From Wenyingzhuangia aestuarii (GTDB taxonomy: Bacteria > Bacteroidota > Bacteroidia > Flavobacteriales > Flavobacteriaceae): 64,000 bases of DNA. The stretch lies in the NCBI RefSeq assembly GCF_011927765.1, contig NZ_JAATJG010000004.1:1-64000 (forward strand), in the 5' to 3' direction. How positions within the stretch are numbered: position 1 is the first letter of the stretch; the number at the start of each line of letters is the position of its first letter. The notes beneath the pieces are model-generated. The model saw only the letters and a program-made list of their open reading frames with translations, did not search any database and had not been told where the DNA came from. Below, piece by piece: positions 54,003 through 63,260 of this stretch. A program made the translations under genes and the position numbers.

Positions 54003-54575
54003 ATGACTAAAAAAATAATCAATAGTTTTTGTCCTTCTAGCAAACAAGAATGGAGACTATGGCTTGAAAAAAATCATGTTACAGAAAATGCCGTTTGGCT
54101 TATTATTTATAAAAAACATACTCATAAACCTACACTTACTTGGAGTGAAGCTGTAGATGAAGCTCTTTGTTTTGGTTGGATTGATAGTGTTAAAAAACCA
54201 ATTGATACAGAAAAATACATGCAGTATTTTGGAAAAAGAAAAGCAAAAAGCAATTGGTCTAAAATTAACAAAGATAAAATTGAAGTGCTTACCCAACAAG
54301 GGTTGATGACACCTGCTGGAATAGAAAGTGTTAAAACAGCAAAACAGAACGGTTCTTGGACTATTTTAGATAGCGTAGAAGCTCTTATTGTACCAGAAGA
54401 TTTAGAAATAGCCCTTAGCAAACACAAAAATGCTACAGAGTTTTTCTTAAGCCTAAGCAAATCATTACGAAAAATACTATTGTACAAAGTCGTATCAGCT
54501 AAAAAGCCAGAAACCAGACAAAAACGTATTGATGAAATTGCTATACAAATGGAACATCATCAAAAACCAAGATAG
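54003..54575 (+). CDS. YdeI/OmpD-associated family protein
   Basis: 190 residues with the family blocks 'SKQEWRLWLEKNHVTENAVWLIIYKKHT', 'WSEAVDEALCFGWIDSVKKPID', 'KYMQYFGKRKAKSNWSKINK' and a C-terminal DUF1905-like helical portion. Cytoplasmic. Members include the YdeI proteins linked to antimicrobial peptide resistance, but function is unclear. It is the first of a run of small independent genes. Confidence 0.88.
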   Translation: MTKKIINSFCPSSKQEWRLWLEKNHVTENAVWLIIYKKHTHKPTLTWSEAVDEALCFGWIDSVKKPIDTEKYMQYFGKRKAKSNWSKINKDKIEVLTQQGLMTPAGIESVKTAKQNGSWTILDSVEALIVPEDLEIALSKHKNATEFFLSLSKSLRKILLYKVVSAKKPETRQKRIDEIAIQMEHHQKPR

Positions 54576-54598
54576 TTAGCATCCAAAAAAATAGAATT

Positions 54599-55054
54599 AT
54601 GTTTAAAAGAATCCTCTTATTTTTAGTTTTAAATTTTACAGCTTTAGCTATTGGTGGTTTGTTTACCAATGCAGGAGTAAGCTCTAACTGGTATGCTAAT
54701 CTTAACAAAGCTCCGTGGACTCCACCTGGTTATATGTTTGGAATTGCATGGTCTTTTATTATGATTTGTTTTGCTGTATATATGGCCTACCTATATCCTT
54801 TGGTAACTTCTAAAAAAATTATAAGCTTGTATGCCATTCAATGGATTTTAAATGTATTGTGGAATCCTATATTTTTCTACTATCATTTAGATGTGTTAGG
54901 CTTCATTAACATTGTATTGCTTACGCTAATGGTGAGTTTCTTTTTATATAACTACTACAAACAACTGCAACTAACATCTCTTTTTATAGCCCCTTATTTT
55001 GTTTGGTTGCTAATTGCTACCTCTCTAAATGCTTATATTGTGTTTATGAACTAG
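54599..55054 (+). CDS. tspO: TspO/MBR family membrane protein
   Basis: A five-helix membrane protein. Conserved residues include 'WYANLNKAPWTPPGYMFGIAWSFIMICFAVYM' (the W-x-P-P-x-x-x-F motif) and 'QWILNVLWNPIFF' (N and W of helix 3). TspO binds tetrapyrroles and responds to light and oxygen in phototrophs. 151 aa is typical. It is 23 bases after the YdeI gene. Confidence 0.95.
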   Translation: MFKRILLFLVLNFTALAIGGLFTNAGVSSNWYANLNKAPWTPPGYMFGIAWSFIMICFAVYMAYLYPLVTSKKIISLYAIQWILNVLWNPIFFYYHLDVLGFINIVLLTLMVSFFLYNYYKQLQLTSLFIAPYFVWLLIATSLNAYIVFMN

Positions 55055-55101
55055 GTTAAATCCTAATAGTATAAACACCCTTGATTATATTTATTTAAAA
55101 C

Positions 55102-55995
55102 ATGGAAGCTATTATTACAATTGTTGGTTTTTTAGGTGCAGGAAAAACAACACTATTAAAACACTTAATCAATACTTATGTAAGTCTAGGCTGGAATCCT
55201 TTTGTTATTCTTAACGATTACGAAAATGCAGCATTAGATGCAAACCAATTAATTGATAAAATACCTCCTAAATCTATTAGAGCATTAACTGGTAGTTGTA
55301 TTTGTTGCTCTGGAATTAATGAGTTGAGAGATTCTGTAAATCGTATTCCAGTACGCACACAAGGAGTAACTTTAATTGAAGCGAATGGTACATCAGATGC
55401 TTGTTCTTTAATGGAGTTTTTAGGTGTAGGCCTAAATGATCAATTTTTACCCCCTATACAAATCTCTGTAGTTGATTTAAAAAACTGGCAAAAAAGAGAG
55501 GACCATAATGAATTAGAAGCCAATCAAATTCAAGTTTCATCGTTAATAGTACTTACTCATATAGAAAAAACATCAGAAGACAGGCATAAACAGGTTATTA
55601 GTGAACTAAAAAAATTAAATCCTTATGCAAATATCATCACTATGGCCGATATTGATGTCTCTCTTCTTTCAGAACTTTCTCCTTCTAAAAACACAGCTCA
55701 AAAACTAGAACACTTAAAAACACATTGGGCTTCTTGTTCTTGTGATTTACCTAATTTATCTAACTTAAATGATATTCACAACATCTGTAAGGCAATACCT
55801 AAAAGTATCTTAAGAGTAAAAGGTTGTACTAAAATTGGAAACGAAGAAAACTTTACCTTTTTTGAAAGAAAACCTGATGGGGAAATATTCATTAGACCTT
55901 TTAATGGAACGCCTATAACGGGTCCCAAATTGTTAACCATTGGTCCAGGAAGTGATATTGAAGTACTTAAAAAAATAATTAAAACTATTTTATAA
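55102..55995 (+). CDS. COG0523/CobW-type GTPase
   Basis: A G3E-family metallochaperone GTPase. P-loop 'GFLGAGKTTLLKHL' (residues 8-21) and the metal-binding 'CICC' motif (about residues 70-73 in 'GSCICCSGINELR'). The switch and base-specificity segments 'SVVDLKNW' and 'VLTHIEKT' are visible. The C-terminal CobW_C-like domain ('RVKGCTKIGNEENFTFFERKPDGEIFI') is short. Such proteins deliver Zn, Co or Fe; the metal here is not decided. No zinc-uptake gene is near. Confidence 0.88.
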   Translation: MEAIITIVGFLGAGKTTLLKHLINTYVSLGWNPFVILNDYENAALDANQLIDKIPPKSIRALTGSCICCSGINELRDSVNRIPVRTQGVTLIEANGTSDACSLMEFLGVGLNDQFLPPIQISVVDLKNWQKREDHNELEANQIQVSSLIVLTHIEKTSEDRHKQVISELKKLNPYANIITMADIDVSLLSELSPSKNTAQKLEHLKTHWASCSCDLPNLSNLNDIHNICKAIPKSILRVKGCTKIGNEENFTFFERKPDGEIFIRPFNGTPITGPKLLTIGPGSDIEVLKKIIKTIL

Positions 55996-56076
55996 GCCTC
56001 CTTTTTAATTGTCCAAAACAAATAATAAAATTCACTTTTTAAACAGAAACTATCTAAGTATATAAACTAGTATTAG

Positions 56077-56084
56077 TACATTTG
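56077..56084 (+). promoter_or_regulatory. -7 element of the rlmD gene
   Basis: TACATTTG matches TAnnTTTG and is followed by CCCC and the ATG at 56089. Transcription would begin at the start codon, so the message may be leaderless. Confidence 0.45.
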
Positions 56085-56088
56085 CCCC

Positions 56089-57540
56089 ATGCCAAGAAGA
56101 GAACGAAATAATTTTGTAAAAAGAGGTGAAATTATCTCTATTACTATAGAAGACTATGCCTTTGGAGGAAAAGGGATTGGAAGGATAAGAAACGAAGAAG
56201 GAGAGTTTGTGGTTTTTGTACCCAATACTTTACCTGGACAAACGGTTCGATGTCAAATAAAAAAAACAAGCAAACGATATGCAGAAGCTAAATTGTTTGA
56301 AGTTTTATCGCCATCAGACCAAGAGGTAGAAGTACCTTTTCAAGCCATTCCTGGAGCTCCATATATAAAATTACCTATAGACCTTCAACATCAATACAAA
56401 AAACAAAGTACACTAGAACTTTTTAAACGTATTGGTAAAGTTGAAAATATAGAAGACTTATTTGATGAATTTATTGCATCGCCAGAAGTATTCCATTACA
56501 GAAACAAAATGGAGTATGGTTTTTCTGCCATTCGTTATGATTTTGAACAAAAAACAGATGTTGATGAATTTGCTTTAGGATTTAAAAAACGTGGTACTTG
56601 GTGGTGTGCAGAAAACTTAGACAAAGATTCTGGTTTGTTTGATGCTGAGGTAGAAAACAATTTAAAAAACATCCGTCAATTCTGTATAGATTCAGGTTTA
56701 GAACCTTGGCACGCTCCACAAAAAAAAGGTTTTTTCCGTTATTTTGTGATTCGTAAATCTTACAAAACCAATCAAATTCTATGTAATTTGGTAACTACTT
56801 CTCCACAAATATCTCATTTTGATATGGATGGATTTGTAGCCTTGTTAAAAGAATTGTTTGGAGACAGAATAGCAGGATTAATTCACACAACTAACGATGA
56901 AATTGGTGACAGAACTTTAGCGGTTACTGGTAACGAGCGTTTGGTTTTTGGAGAAGATAGAATTGTAGAAAACTTATTAGGATTGAATTTTGAAATTTCA
57001 ATGAAAAGTTTTTTTCAAACCAATCCAAAATCTGCCGAAAAACTATACAGTAAAGTCATAGATTATGCTTTAGAAAAAGCAGAAACTGTTAACGGAAAAA
57101 TAGTAATGGACTTGTTTTGTGGAACAGGAACTATTGGACAAATTTTAGCTTCTAAAACTACCGATGCTAAAATTATTGGTGTAGATATTGTTGAAGATGC
57201 TATTAAAGATGCAAAGCAAAATGCCAAAAGAAACGGTATAGAAGGTGTAGACTTTTTTGCTGCTGATGTAGGTAAATTCTTAAATCAATATCCGGAATAC
57301 AACGGAAAAATAGAAACTATTGTTTTAGATCCTCCTCGTGCAGGTATTGCTCCAAAAACATTGTTAAAAGTAATTAAATTAGGAGCTAGTAGAATGGTAT
57401 ATGTATCTTGTAATCCTGCCACACAGGCAAGAGATACGGAAACCTTAATGCAAGCCGGATATAAAATTACAAAAATGAGTATGGTAGATCAATTTCCACA
57501 CACTGCTCACATAGAAAGTATTGTGCTTTTTGAAAAATAA
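56089..57540 (+). CDS. rlmD: 23S rRNA (uracil-C5)-methyltransferase, RlmD/TrmA type
   Basis: N-terminal TRAM RNA-binding domain (about 5-65), then a SAM-dependent methyltransferase with 'MDLFCGTGTIGQILA', 'DPPRAGIAPKTLLKVI' and the catalytic cysteine in 'YVSCNPATQARD'. The four cysteines of the [4Fe-4S] cluster seen in E. coli RlmD are absent: the corresponding region reads 'AIPGAPYIKLPIDLQHQY'. 483 aa is normal. I use rlmD by similarity; specificity for 1939 is not provable from the sequence. A terminator follows. Confidence 0.9.
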   Translation: MPRRERNNFVKRGEIISITIEDYAFGGKGIGRIRNEEGEFVVFVPNTLPGQTVRCQIKKTSKRYAEAKLFEVLSPSDQEVEVPFQAIPGAPYIKLPIDLQHQYKKQSTLELFKRIGKVENIEDLFDEFIASPEVFHYRNKMEYGFSAIRYDFEQKTDVDEFALGFKKRGTWWCAENLDKDSGLFDAEVENNLKNIRQFCIDSGLEPWHAPQKKGFFRYFVIRKSYKTNQILCNLVTTSPQISHFDMDGFVALLKELFGDRIAGLIHTTNDEIGDRTLAVTGNERLVFGEDRIVENLLGLNFEISMKSFFQTNPKSAEKLYSKVIDYALEKAETVNGKIVMDLFCGTGTIGQILASKTTDAKIIGVDIVEDAIKDAKQNAKRNGIEGVDFFAADVGKFLNQYPEYNGKIETIVLDPPRAGIAPKTLLKVIKLGASRMVYVSCNPATQARDTETLMQAGYKITKMSMVDQFPHTAHIESIVLFEK

Positions 57541-57565
57541 AAGTACATAGAACCTCCCAGTTCGG

Positions 57566-57591
57566 AAAGCCTCATTTAAATATGAGGCTTT
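57566..57591 (+). terminator. Terminator after the rlmD gene
   Basis: Stem AAAGCCTCAT (57566-57575) with ATGAGGCTTT (57582-57591), six-base loop, then T4 more. It also faces the convergent gene ending at 57603. Confidence 0.85.
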
Positions 57592-57602
57592 TTTTATAAA
57601 AC

Positions 57603-58829
57603 TTATTTAATTTTTCTTTTCTGAAACCAGTTCCCCATAAAGCTTAAATTCAAGGTTAGTTTATGAAAATTTTCTTGAACCAAACCTCCGTTTATAGCAC
57701 CTTCTTTACCATAAGAATAAGATATATTTACTCTATCCTCTCCAGATTTGTTAATAGGAAAACCAATTCCTACAGATCCAAAGTAACTATCTATTTGGGT
57801 GTTAGATATATTTAAAAATCCCGTATTGTAATTTAACCCAAATCTGTATTTAGTACGACTATAGATATTGTTACTTTTGTATTCCATACCAAAAGCATAC
57901 ATGGTTTGATTTACATATCGTTCATCATTTAATTGTTGGTTGGTATTACTCCAAAACGTTTTCTTAAAATCTAAGTTTGTTTTTATTTGATTGAATGTAG
58001 AATTTAATCCAAAACCAAAAGACATAGGAAGCTCTACATTGTCTAAATCATATTCCTCATCTTCTTCTATCATAGTTACAGATCCAGCTGCAGATGTTTT
58101 ATAGGATGTTCTTGTTTGTGATCCACTTAAAGAAGATGGCAATTCAAAAACTCCCCCTAAAGTTATTTTGTATTTTTCTTTTTGAAACAAAGCATATTGA
58201 AACCCAGTTTTTAAAAGTACACCATTGTAATAATTAGTTTCATTAATATTTACCGCATAACCAACAGCCAACTGACTATCTTGTTTGATAGAACCAAATA
58301 AGGCCGAAAAATCTAATCCTAAATGCAATCTAGATCCTAACTTAAAACCTGTAGACACATAAGCTTTGTTTAAGCCTCCAGATCCTGTAATTCTTGTTGT
58401 GTAAGTACCTATTCCACCATCAATATTATTAGCTATATCTACTTTGTAACCTGTAGAGGTGTAAGGCAATAATCCTAAACTCATTCCCCATCCTTTTTTA
58501 AGAGGAAACGCAAACGCTATATGCGATACATTTCCTTTTGTAGAACTTTCACTAATACTGTTATTTTTTAAAGTACTATACAAACCGCTTACTCCCAGTT
58601 CTTGCAAAAAAGTTTCGGGTACCATAGCTCCTAAACTGGCTGGGTTAAAAAGATTGATTTCGTTAAAAACACTTTCTGCAATTCCAGAATTTCCCATTCC
58701 TGCCAATCCTCCAGAAACGGCAATATTTTCGGATCCTACTCCATATAATGAATACGGAGAGTTAATGTTCTGAGCTTGTAAAACAAGAGTTGCAGTAAAC
58801 AAATAAAACACTATAATAATTCTAAACAT
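57603..58829 (-). CDS. Outer-membrane beta-barrel protein (FadL/PorV-like fold)
   Basis: Signal peptide near residue 18 ('TLVLQA-QN'). The mature start 'INSPYSLYGVGSE' and 'GGLAGMGNSGIAE' are typical of the flavobacterial outer membrane proteins that precede or follow DUF4270 genes. The rest alternates strands with 'YGKEGAINGG' and ends in a charged tail ('NWFQKRKIK'). No enzymatic motif. It is translated four bases after the DUF4270 gene, so the two form one unit. Confidence 0.8.
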   Translation of the reverse strand: MFRIIIVFYLFTATLVLQAQNINSPYSLYGVGSENIAVSGGLAGMGNSGIAESVFNEINLFNPASLGAMVPETFLQELGVSGLYSTLKNNSISESSTKGNVSHIAFAFPLKKGWGMSLGLLPYTSTGYKVDIANNIDGGIGTYTTRITGSGGLNKAYVSTGFKLGSRLHLGLDFSALFGSIKQDSQLAVGYAVNINETNYYNGVLLKTGFQYALFQKEKYKITLGGVFELPSSLSGSQTRTSYKTSAAGSVTMIEEDEEYDLDNVELPMSFGFGLNSTFNQIKTNLDFKKTFWSNTNQQLNDERYVNQTMYAFGMEYKSNNIYSRTKYRFGLNYNTGFLNISNTQIDSYFGSVGIGFPINKSGEDRVNISYSYGKEGAINGGLVQENFHKLTLNLSFMGNWFQKRKIK

Positions 58830-58833
58830 GCTT

Positions 58834-60138
58834 TTAATAATTTAAGTATTTAACGGTTAGTTTAACATTGTTTTTGTTCTCTAATATTATCTTATCTACG
58901 TTGTCAGATAAATTAGCAAACTGCACCATTAAAGCATAATTTAAGGCTTCATCAGCATTAATCATTTGTGTTACAAAACCTGTTAAATCCACTGAATAAT
59001 ATGTAGTGTTTTCAAACTCGTTATATCCTCCATTAAGTATTGCATTGGCCAATGCTCCATCTGCATCGGTAAGTGTACCTATAATTCTATTTTTATGATC
59101 TACTATATAGACGTACAAAACTTCCGGAAAAAATTCTATGTTAGCACTTGACTTGTGCGGATAAAAAACCAATTCAGCATCTAACACCGTACCTGTTTCT
59201 GCTATGTATTTTAGCTGTCTTAAATGTGGTACTTCTATTCTAGCAGAAATTCCCGTTCCTGCCTGACTATAAAATAATTGATTAGAATCTTCAGATGAAA
59301 TTACCGTTTCTACATTGGTAAAACCATTTATTTCTGCAGATGACAAATCGGTTTTAATGGCATTAAACTGCTTATCAATACTAGAAATATAAAAATCCAT
59401 GTAATAACTGATCACAGCATCTCCTCCTCCTTGTGGTACCGAAAAATAAAGCCTCATGCAAGAATTATTAGCTACGTTGGCACTGGTTACTACATTAAAA
59501 CCTAGTATATGACTATCTAAAGAAGTATCTGGAACAATGGTTACACCTTTAAAATATTGAATAAAATCATCTACATTATTAATTTCGTTGTCTTGAATTT
59601 TATCAAAAATTTCTGCTCCCAATGTATTGTCCATAGGAATGTAAATAGAATCTTGACTAATTTTAGGAACAAAGGTTAAAGATCCTAAAGACTCATTAGC
59701 ATAGGATAAGCTAGAGGTGTTGTAAAAAGCATCCTCTTCCACAGGTTCTACTGTTTCTAAAACTCTATGTATGGTATAGGTTTGTGTTTTGGTAGTATCT
59801 GCAAAATAATATCCATCATAACTTAAAACAAATCCAATAGAATCAAAAACAGCTTCCGAGTCTATTGTAAAAACTCCGTTCTGTAGCTCAAAATATGACT
59901 GGGAAGTTAATTTTCCTAAAAAATCATCAGTAACACTTCCTAATAAAATTCTACTTGTGCTAGACGTTTCTAAGGAATCTAATAAATAGGTTCCTGTATT
60001 TATAGAAAAAGTATCTATTTCCCTAACACGTATATCACTTTCAACAAAATTGCTTCCAACAGTATAATTACTTAATTCATCCGATGAGCATGATGTTAAA
60101 AACAACACCCCCAGTATCCACACAAATAAAAACCTCAT
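58834..60138 (-). CDS. DUF4270 family lipoprotein
   Basis: The lipobox ends at Cys17 ('LFLTSC-SSDE'). 'DTFSINTGTYLLDSLETSSTSRILLGSVTDDFLGKLTSQSYFEL' in pieces is the DUF4270 signature. The body is beta-rich with the family's 'AELVFYPHKSS' strand. 434 aa is normal. The role is unknown; it is usually found beside a beta-barrel protein as here. TATATTTG (reverse strand) at 60155-60162 is a good -7 element, 16 bases before the ATG. Confidence 0.9.
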   Translation of the reverse strand: MRFLFVWILGVLFLTSCSSDELSNYTVGSNFVESDIRVREIDTFSINTGTYLLDSLETSSTSRILLGSVTDDFLGKLTSQSYFELQNGVFTIDSEAVFDSIGFVLSYDGYYFADTTKTQTYTIHRVLETVEPVEEDAFYNTSSLSYANESLGSLTFVPKISQDSIYIPMDNTLGAEIFDKIQDNEINNVDDFIQYFKGVTIVPDTSLDSHILGFNVVTSANVANNSCMRLYFSVPQGGGDAVISYYMDFYISSIDKQFNAIKTDLSSAEINGFTNVETVISSEDSNQLFYSQAGTGISARIEVPHLRQLKYIAETGTVLDAELVFYPHKSSANIEFFPEVLYVYIVDHKNRIIGTLTDADGALANAILNGGYNEFENTTYYSVDLTGFVTQMINADEALNYALMVQFANLSDNVDKIILENKNNVKLTVKYLNY

Positions 60139-60154
60139 TGTTTACTTTTTTAAA

Positions 60155-60162
60155 CAAATATA
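60155..60162 (-). promoter_or_regulatory. -7 element of the DUF4270-barrel operon
   Basis: TATATTTG on the reverse strand, 16 bases before the ATG at 60138. A second copy lies at 60189-60196. Confidence 0.4.
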
Positions 60163-60385
60163 TTGGAGGACTCTAAACAAAGAGCTAACAAATATACCAA
60201 CACCTATTTTTTATAGATAACTTTTAAAAACCAGTAAAAAGGCTAAAATTCAATTTTATCGTTTTTTTTAACAACTATATAGATACATTTTACGTGTTAA
60301 TCTATTTTGTGGTTTTTTCTCTAAAGCAACTCCTACTTTTGGTTCATAATCAAGAAAATGTTAACCAAAATAAAATCCTTTTTAA

Positions 60386-61387
60386 ATGAAATATTTAATA
60401 CCTAAAAGAGTCCTTTTATCTTTATCAGTACTTACGTCAGTCTTTCTAATTAGTTGTTCTAGCGATGATAGTGACGACGATGAATTTGGAAACTGGGTAG
60501 AAAGTTCCACTTTTGATGGAAATTCTAGATCTAACTCTGTAAGTTTTACCATTGGTACTAAAGGTTATTTAGTTGCAGGGTATGATGGTGATGATTATTT
60601 AGCAGATACATGGGAATACAACTCTGACAACGATTACTGGGTAAAAAGAGCAGCTTTTCCTGGTGTAGCTAGAAGTGGTGCTGTAGGTTTTACTATTAAT
60701 GGAAAAGGCTATATAGGTACAGGATACGATGGTAGCAACAGGTTAAATGATTTTTGGGAATACGATCCTACAAACGATACTTGGACACAAAAAGCTGACT
60801 TTATTGGAACAGCAAGATACAATGCCATTGGTTTTTCTATTGGAAATAACGGATACATTGGTAGTGGTTACGATGGTAGCGAGCAAAAAGATTTTTTTAA
60901 ATACAACCCTGCCACAGATACTTGGGAACAAGCTTTAGGTTTTGGTGGAGAAAAAAGACAAGAAGCTTTTGTATTTACTATTAACGATGTAGCTTATATT
61001 GGTGGAGGAATTCACAACGGATCTTACGAAGAAGATTTTTACGCTTTTGATGGAACCAACTGGACAAGATTAACAGATTTGGATGATGACGAAGATGATG
61101 ATGATGACTATGAAATTTTACTAAGCAATGGTGTTGGTTTATCTCTAAATGGAAAAGGATATGTTTCTACAGGAATATCTAACATTGTAAACTCTACTAC
61201 CTGGGAATACACACCTGCAACAGATACTTGGGAAGAAATGCCAAACTTTGAAGGTTCTGCAAGACAAGATGCATCTGCTTTTGTTTTTGACAATAAAGCA
61301 TATCTATTAATGGGTAGAAACGGAAACTACTATTTTGATGATGTTTGGGAGTTTAGACCCGAAGAATTAGAAAATGAAGATGATTAA
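60386..61387 (+). CDS. Kelch-repeat beta-propeller lipoprotein
   Basis: The lipobox ends at Cys24 ('VFLISC-SSDD'). About five to six kelch repeats follow, each with a G-x-G-Y-x-G-x-G pattern and a 'DTWEY' or 'DFWEYDP' turn ('GKGYIGTGYDGSNRLNDFWEYDPTNDTW' in pieces). An aspartate-rich loop ('DDDEDDDDDYE') interrupts the fourth repeat at about residues 233-243. Kelch propellers bind ligands or partners rather than catalyse. It is followed by a LytS/LytTR pair; co-regulation is possible. Confidence 0.88.
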   Translation: MKYLIPKRVLLSLSVLTSVFLISCSSDDSDDDEFGNWVESSTFDGNSRSNSVSFTIGTKGYLVAGYDGDDYLADTWEYNSDNDYWVKRAAFPGVARSGAVGFTINGKGYIGTGYDGSNRLNDFWEYDPTNDTWTQKADFIGTARYNAIGFSIGNNGYIGSGYDGSEQKDFFKYNPATDTWEQALGFGGEKRQEAFVFTINDVAYIGGGIHNGSYEEDFYAFDGTNWTRLTDLDDDEDDDDDYEILLSNGVGLSLNGKGYVSTGISNIVNSTTWEYTPATDTWEEMPNFEGSARQDASAFVFDNKAYLLMGRNGNYYFDDVWEFRPEELENEDD

Positions 61388-61479
61388 TCTATATACATAA
61401 CACCCAATCCTTTTTTTACTTTGAGAGTTTTTTGTTAATTACAAAAGAACTCTCAATTTCTGTTTCTAAAAATTTTAAT

Positions 61480-62529
61480 ATGGTATTTAAAAAGTCATCT
61501 GCAATTCTTATTCACTTTTTGGTGTGGATTTTACTATTTGCCATTTTAGGTATTCAGCTCTATTTAAAATTTAACACTATACCAAATGACTTTTATATCA
61601 AAGCTGTAACCTACTTAAGTGTGTTTTATTTTAACTACTTAATTTTGGTGCCTTATTTATTATTAAACAAAAGAATATTTTTATACATCACCGTTTCCAT
61701 TGTCTTTTTTGTGTTGATTCCAATGCTTATAGAACCTTTAAATAGACATCCTAATTTTAGAGATTTTAATCCTAGAGTACCTAGATTTGATGATCCAAAC
61801 ACCATATTTCCAAGATTTAGAAGAGATTTTAAACATCCAGGATTCTTAAATTATTTGTTAGTAATTTTGTTCTTTGCTCTAAGTACTAGTGCACGTTTAA
61901 TGATGGAATGGTACAAAAAAGAAAAAGAGAGAGTTTTAATAGCTTCTCAAAAAGTTAGTTCCGAACTATCTTTTTTAAGAACACAATTAAATCCACATTT
62001 TCTATTTAACACCTTAAATAGTATTTACTCTTTAGCTAATAAAAAATCGGATGATACAACCACAGCTATTATAACATTGTCCGAATTAATGCGTTATATG
62101 ATTTATGAGGTAAATGAAGAATTGGTTCCTTTAAAAAAAGAGGTTGCCTACATTCAAAATTATATTGACCTACAACTCTTGCGGTTAAAAGATTCTAGCG
62201 GTGTTAGAATTAATATTATTGGAGATTTAAATTATAGAATTGAACCCTTATTACTAATTTCGTTTATAGAAAATGCGTTTAAATACGGTACAGATTTTAA
62301 AGGTAACACAGATATTTGTATAAAAATTACGGTTACCAACCATGTACTGCATCTATATGTTTACAATACATTGTCTATACAAAAAGATAAAAACAAAAGC
62401 TCAGGAATTGGGTTAGAAAACATTAAAAACAGATTAAATTTACTGTATCCTAATCAACATGAATTAACTATTACAGCTGATAAAAATTCATTTAAAGTAA
62501 ACCTAAACATTCAACTAAAAAAGCAATAA
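61480..62529 (+). CDS. LytS-type sensor histidine kinase
   Basis: ATG 61480 is preferred over an upstream TTG. About four membrane helices (8-30, 45-65, 70-90, 125-150) are followed by the kinase core: 'LRTQLNPHFLFNTLNSIYSLANKK' carries the acceptor His, 'LLISFIENAFKYG' the N-box, and 'SGIGLENIKNRLNLLY' the G-box, which is intact. A loop rich in Arg, Pro and Phe ('FNPRVPRFDDPNTIFPRFRRDFK' region) faces one side of the membrane. It is four bases before the damaged regulator gene. The signal is unknown. Confidence 0.88.
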   Translation: MVFKKSSAILIHFLVWILLFAILGIQLYLKFNTIPNDFYIKAVTYLSVFYFNYLILVPYLLLNKRIFLYITVSIVFFVLIPMLIEPLNRHPNFRDFNPRVPRFDDPNTIFPRFRRDFKHPGFLNYLLVILFFALSTSARLMMEWYKKEKERVLIASQKVSSELSFLRTQLNPHFLFNTLNSIYSLANKKSDDTTTAIITLSELMRYMIYEVNEELVPLKKEVAYIQNYIDLQLLRLKDSSGVRINIIGDLNYRIEPLLLISFIENAFKYGTDFKGNTDICIKITVTNHVLHLYVYNTLSIQKDKNKSSGIGLENIKNRLNLLYPNQHELTITADKNSFKVNLNIQLKKQ

Positions 62530-62533
62530 AAAC

Positions 62534-63248
62534 ATGAAATGTATTATCATAGATGATGAGCCTTTAGCTGTAGAACTAATTGAAGATTTTGTTTCTAAGA
62601 TTTCTTTTTTAGAATTGGTTGCTTCTTGCTCCAATGGTTTTGAAGCTACAGAAATCCTTGAAAAACAAGAGGTTGATTTGATTTTTACAGATATTGAAAT
62701 GCCTAATTTTTCTGGAATTGATGTAATTAAAATCGCTTACCAATAAGCCAATGTTTATTTTTACCACTGCTTATACGCATTATGCTATAGAGGGATTTAA
62801 TTTAAATGCTATTGATTATTTGGTAAAGCCCATTCCATTTCATCGATTTTTAAAAGCAGCCACTAGAGCTCATGATCAATTTAAATTAAAGGTAGAAAAG
62901 CCTATAGAACCAAAGGTAAGTAATACGCAACAACAATATATTTTTGTAAAATCTGAATACGAGAATATTAAGATTGATTTAGATGATATTAAATATATTG
63001 AATCTTTAAAAGACTACCTTAAAATTTATACGCATTTAAAAAAACCTATTCTTACCCTTAGCAGTATAAAAAGTTTTGAAGAAAAACTAGGAAATCAAAA
63101 TTTTGTTAGAGTTCATAAATCGTTTATTGTATCTATAAAACATATATACTCTGTACAACGAAACAGAATTATTATTGATGAAAAATGGATTCCTATAGGT
63201 CTTACTTACAAAGATGATTTTATCAAAAAAATTGGAAAAGTTATCTAA
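62534..63248 (+). pseudogene. LytTR response regulator, frameshifted in an A4 run
   Basis: The receiver domain begins in one frame ('IIIDDEPLAVELIEDF', 'LIFTDIEMPNFSG' with the phospho-Asp) and stops at 62746. The rest ('MFIFTTAYTHYAIEGFNLNAIDYLVKPI' and a LytTR domain ending 'IPIGLTYKDDF') continues in another frame from about 62730. If one A of the A4 run at 62729-62732 is removed, the frames join as 'GIDVIKSLTNKPMFIFTTAY', the normal family sequence. The intact protein would be about 238 residues. This is one extra base: a mutation, sequencing error, or slippage site. The kinase gene four bases upstream is intact. Confidence 0.9.
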
Positions 63249-63260
63249 AACACCAATCAT

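Noticed and set aside
62751-63248. Independent gene starting at 62751
   Set aside because: It is the C-terminal part of the frameshifted LytTR regulator, not a separate protein.
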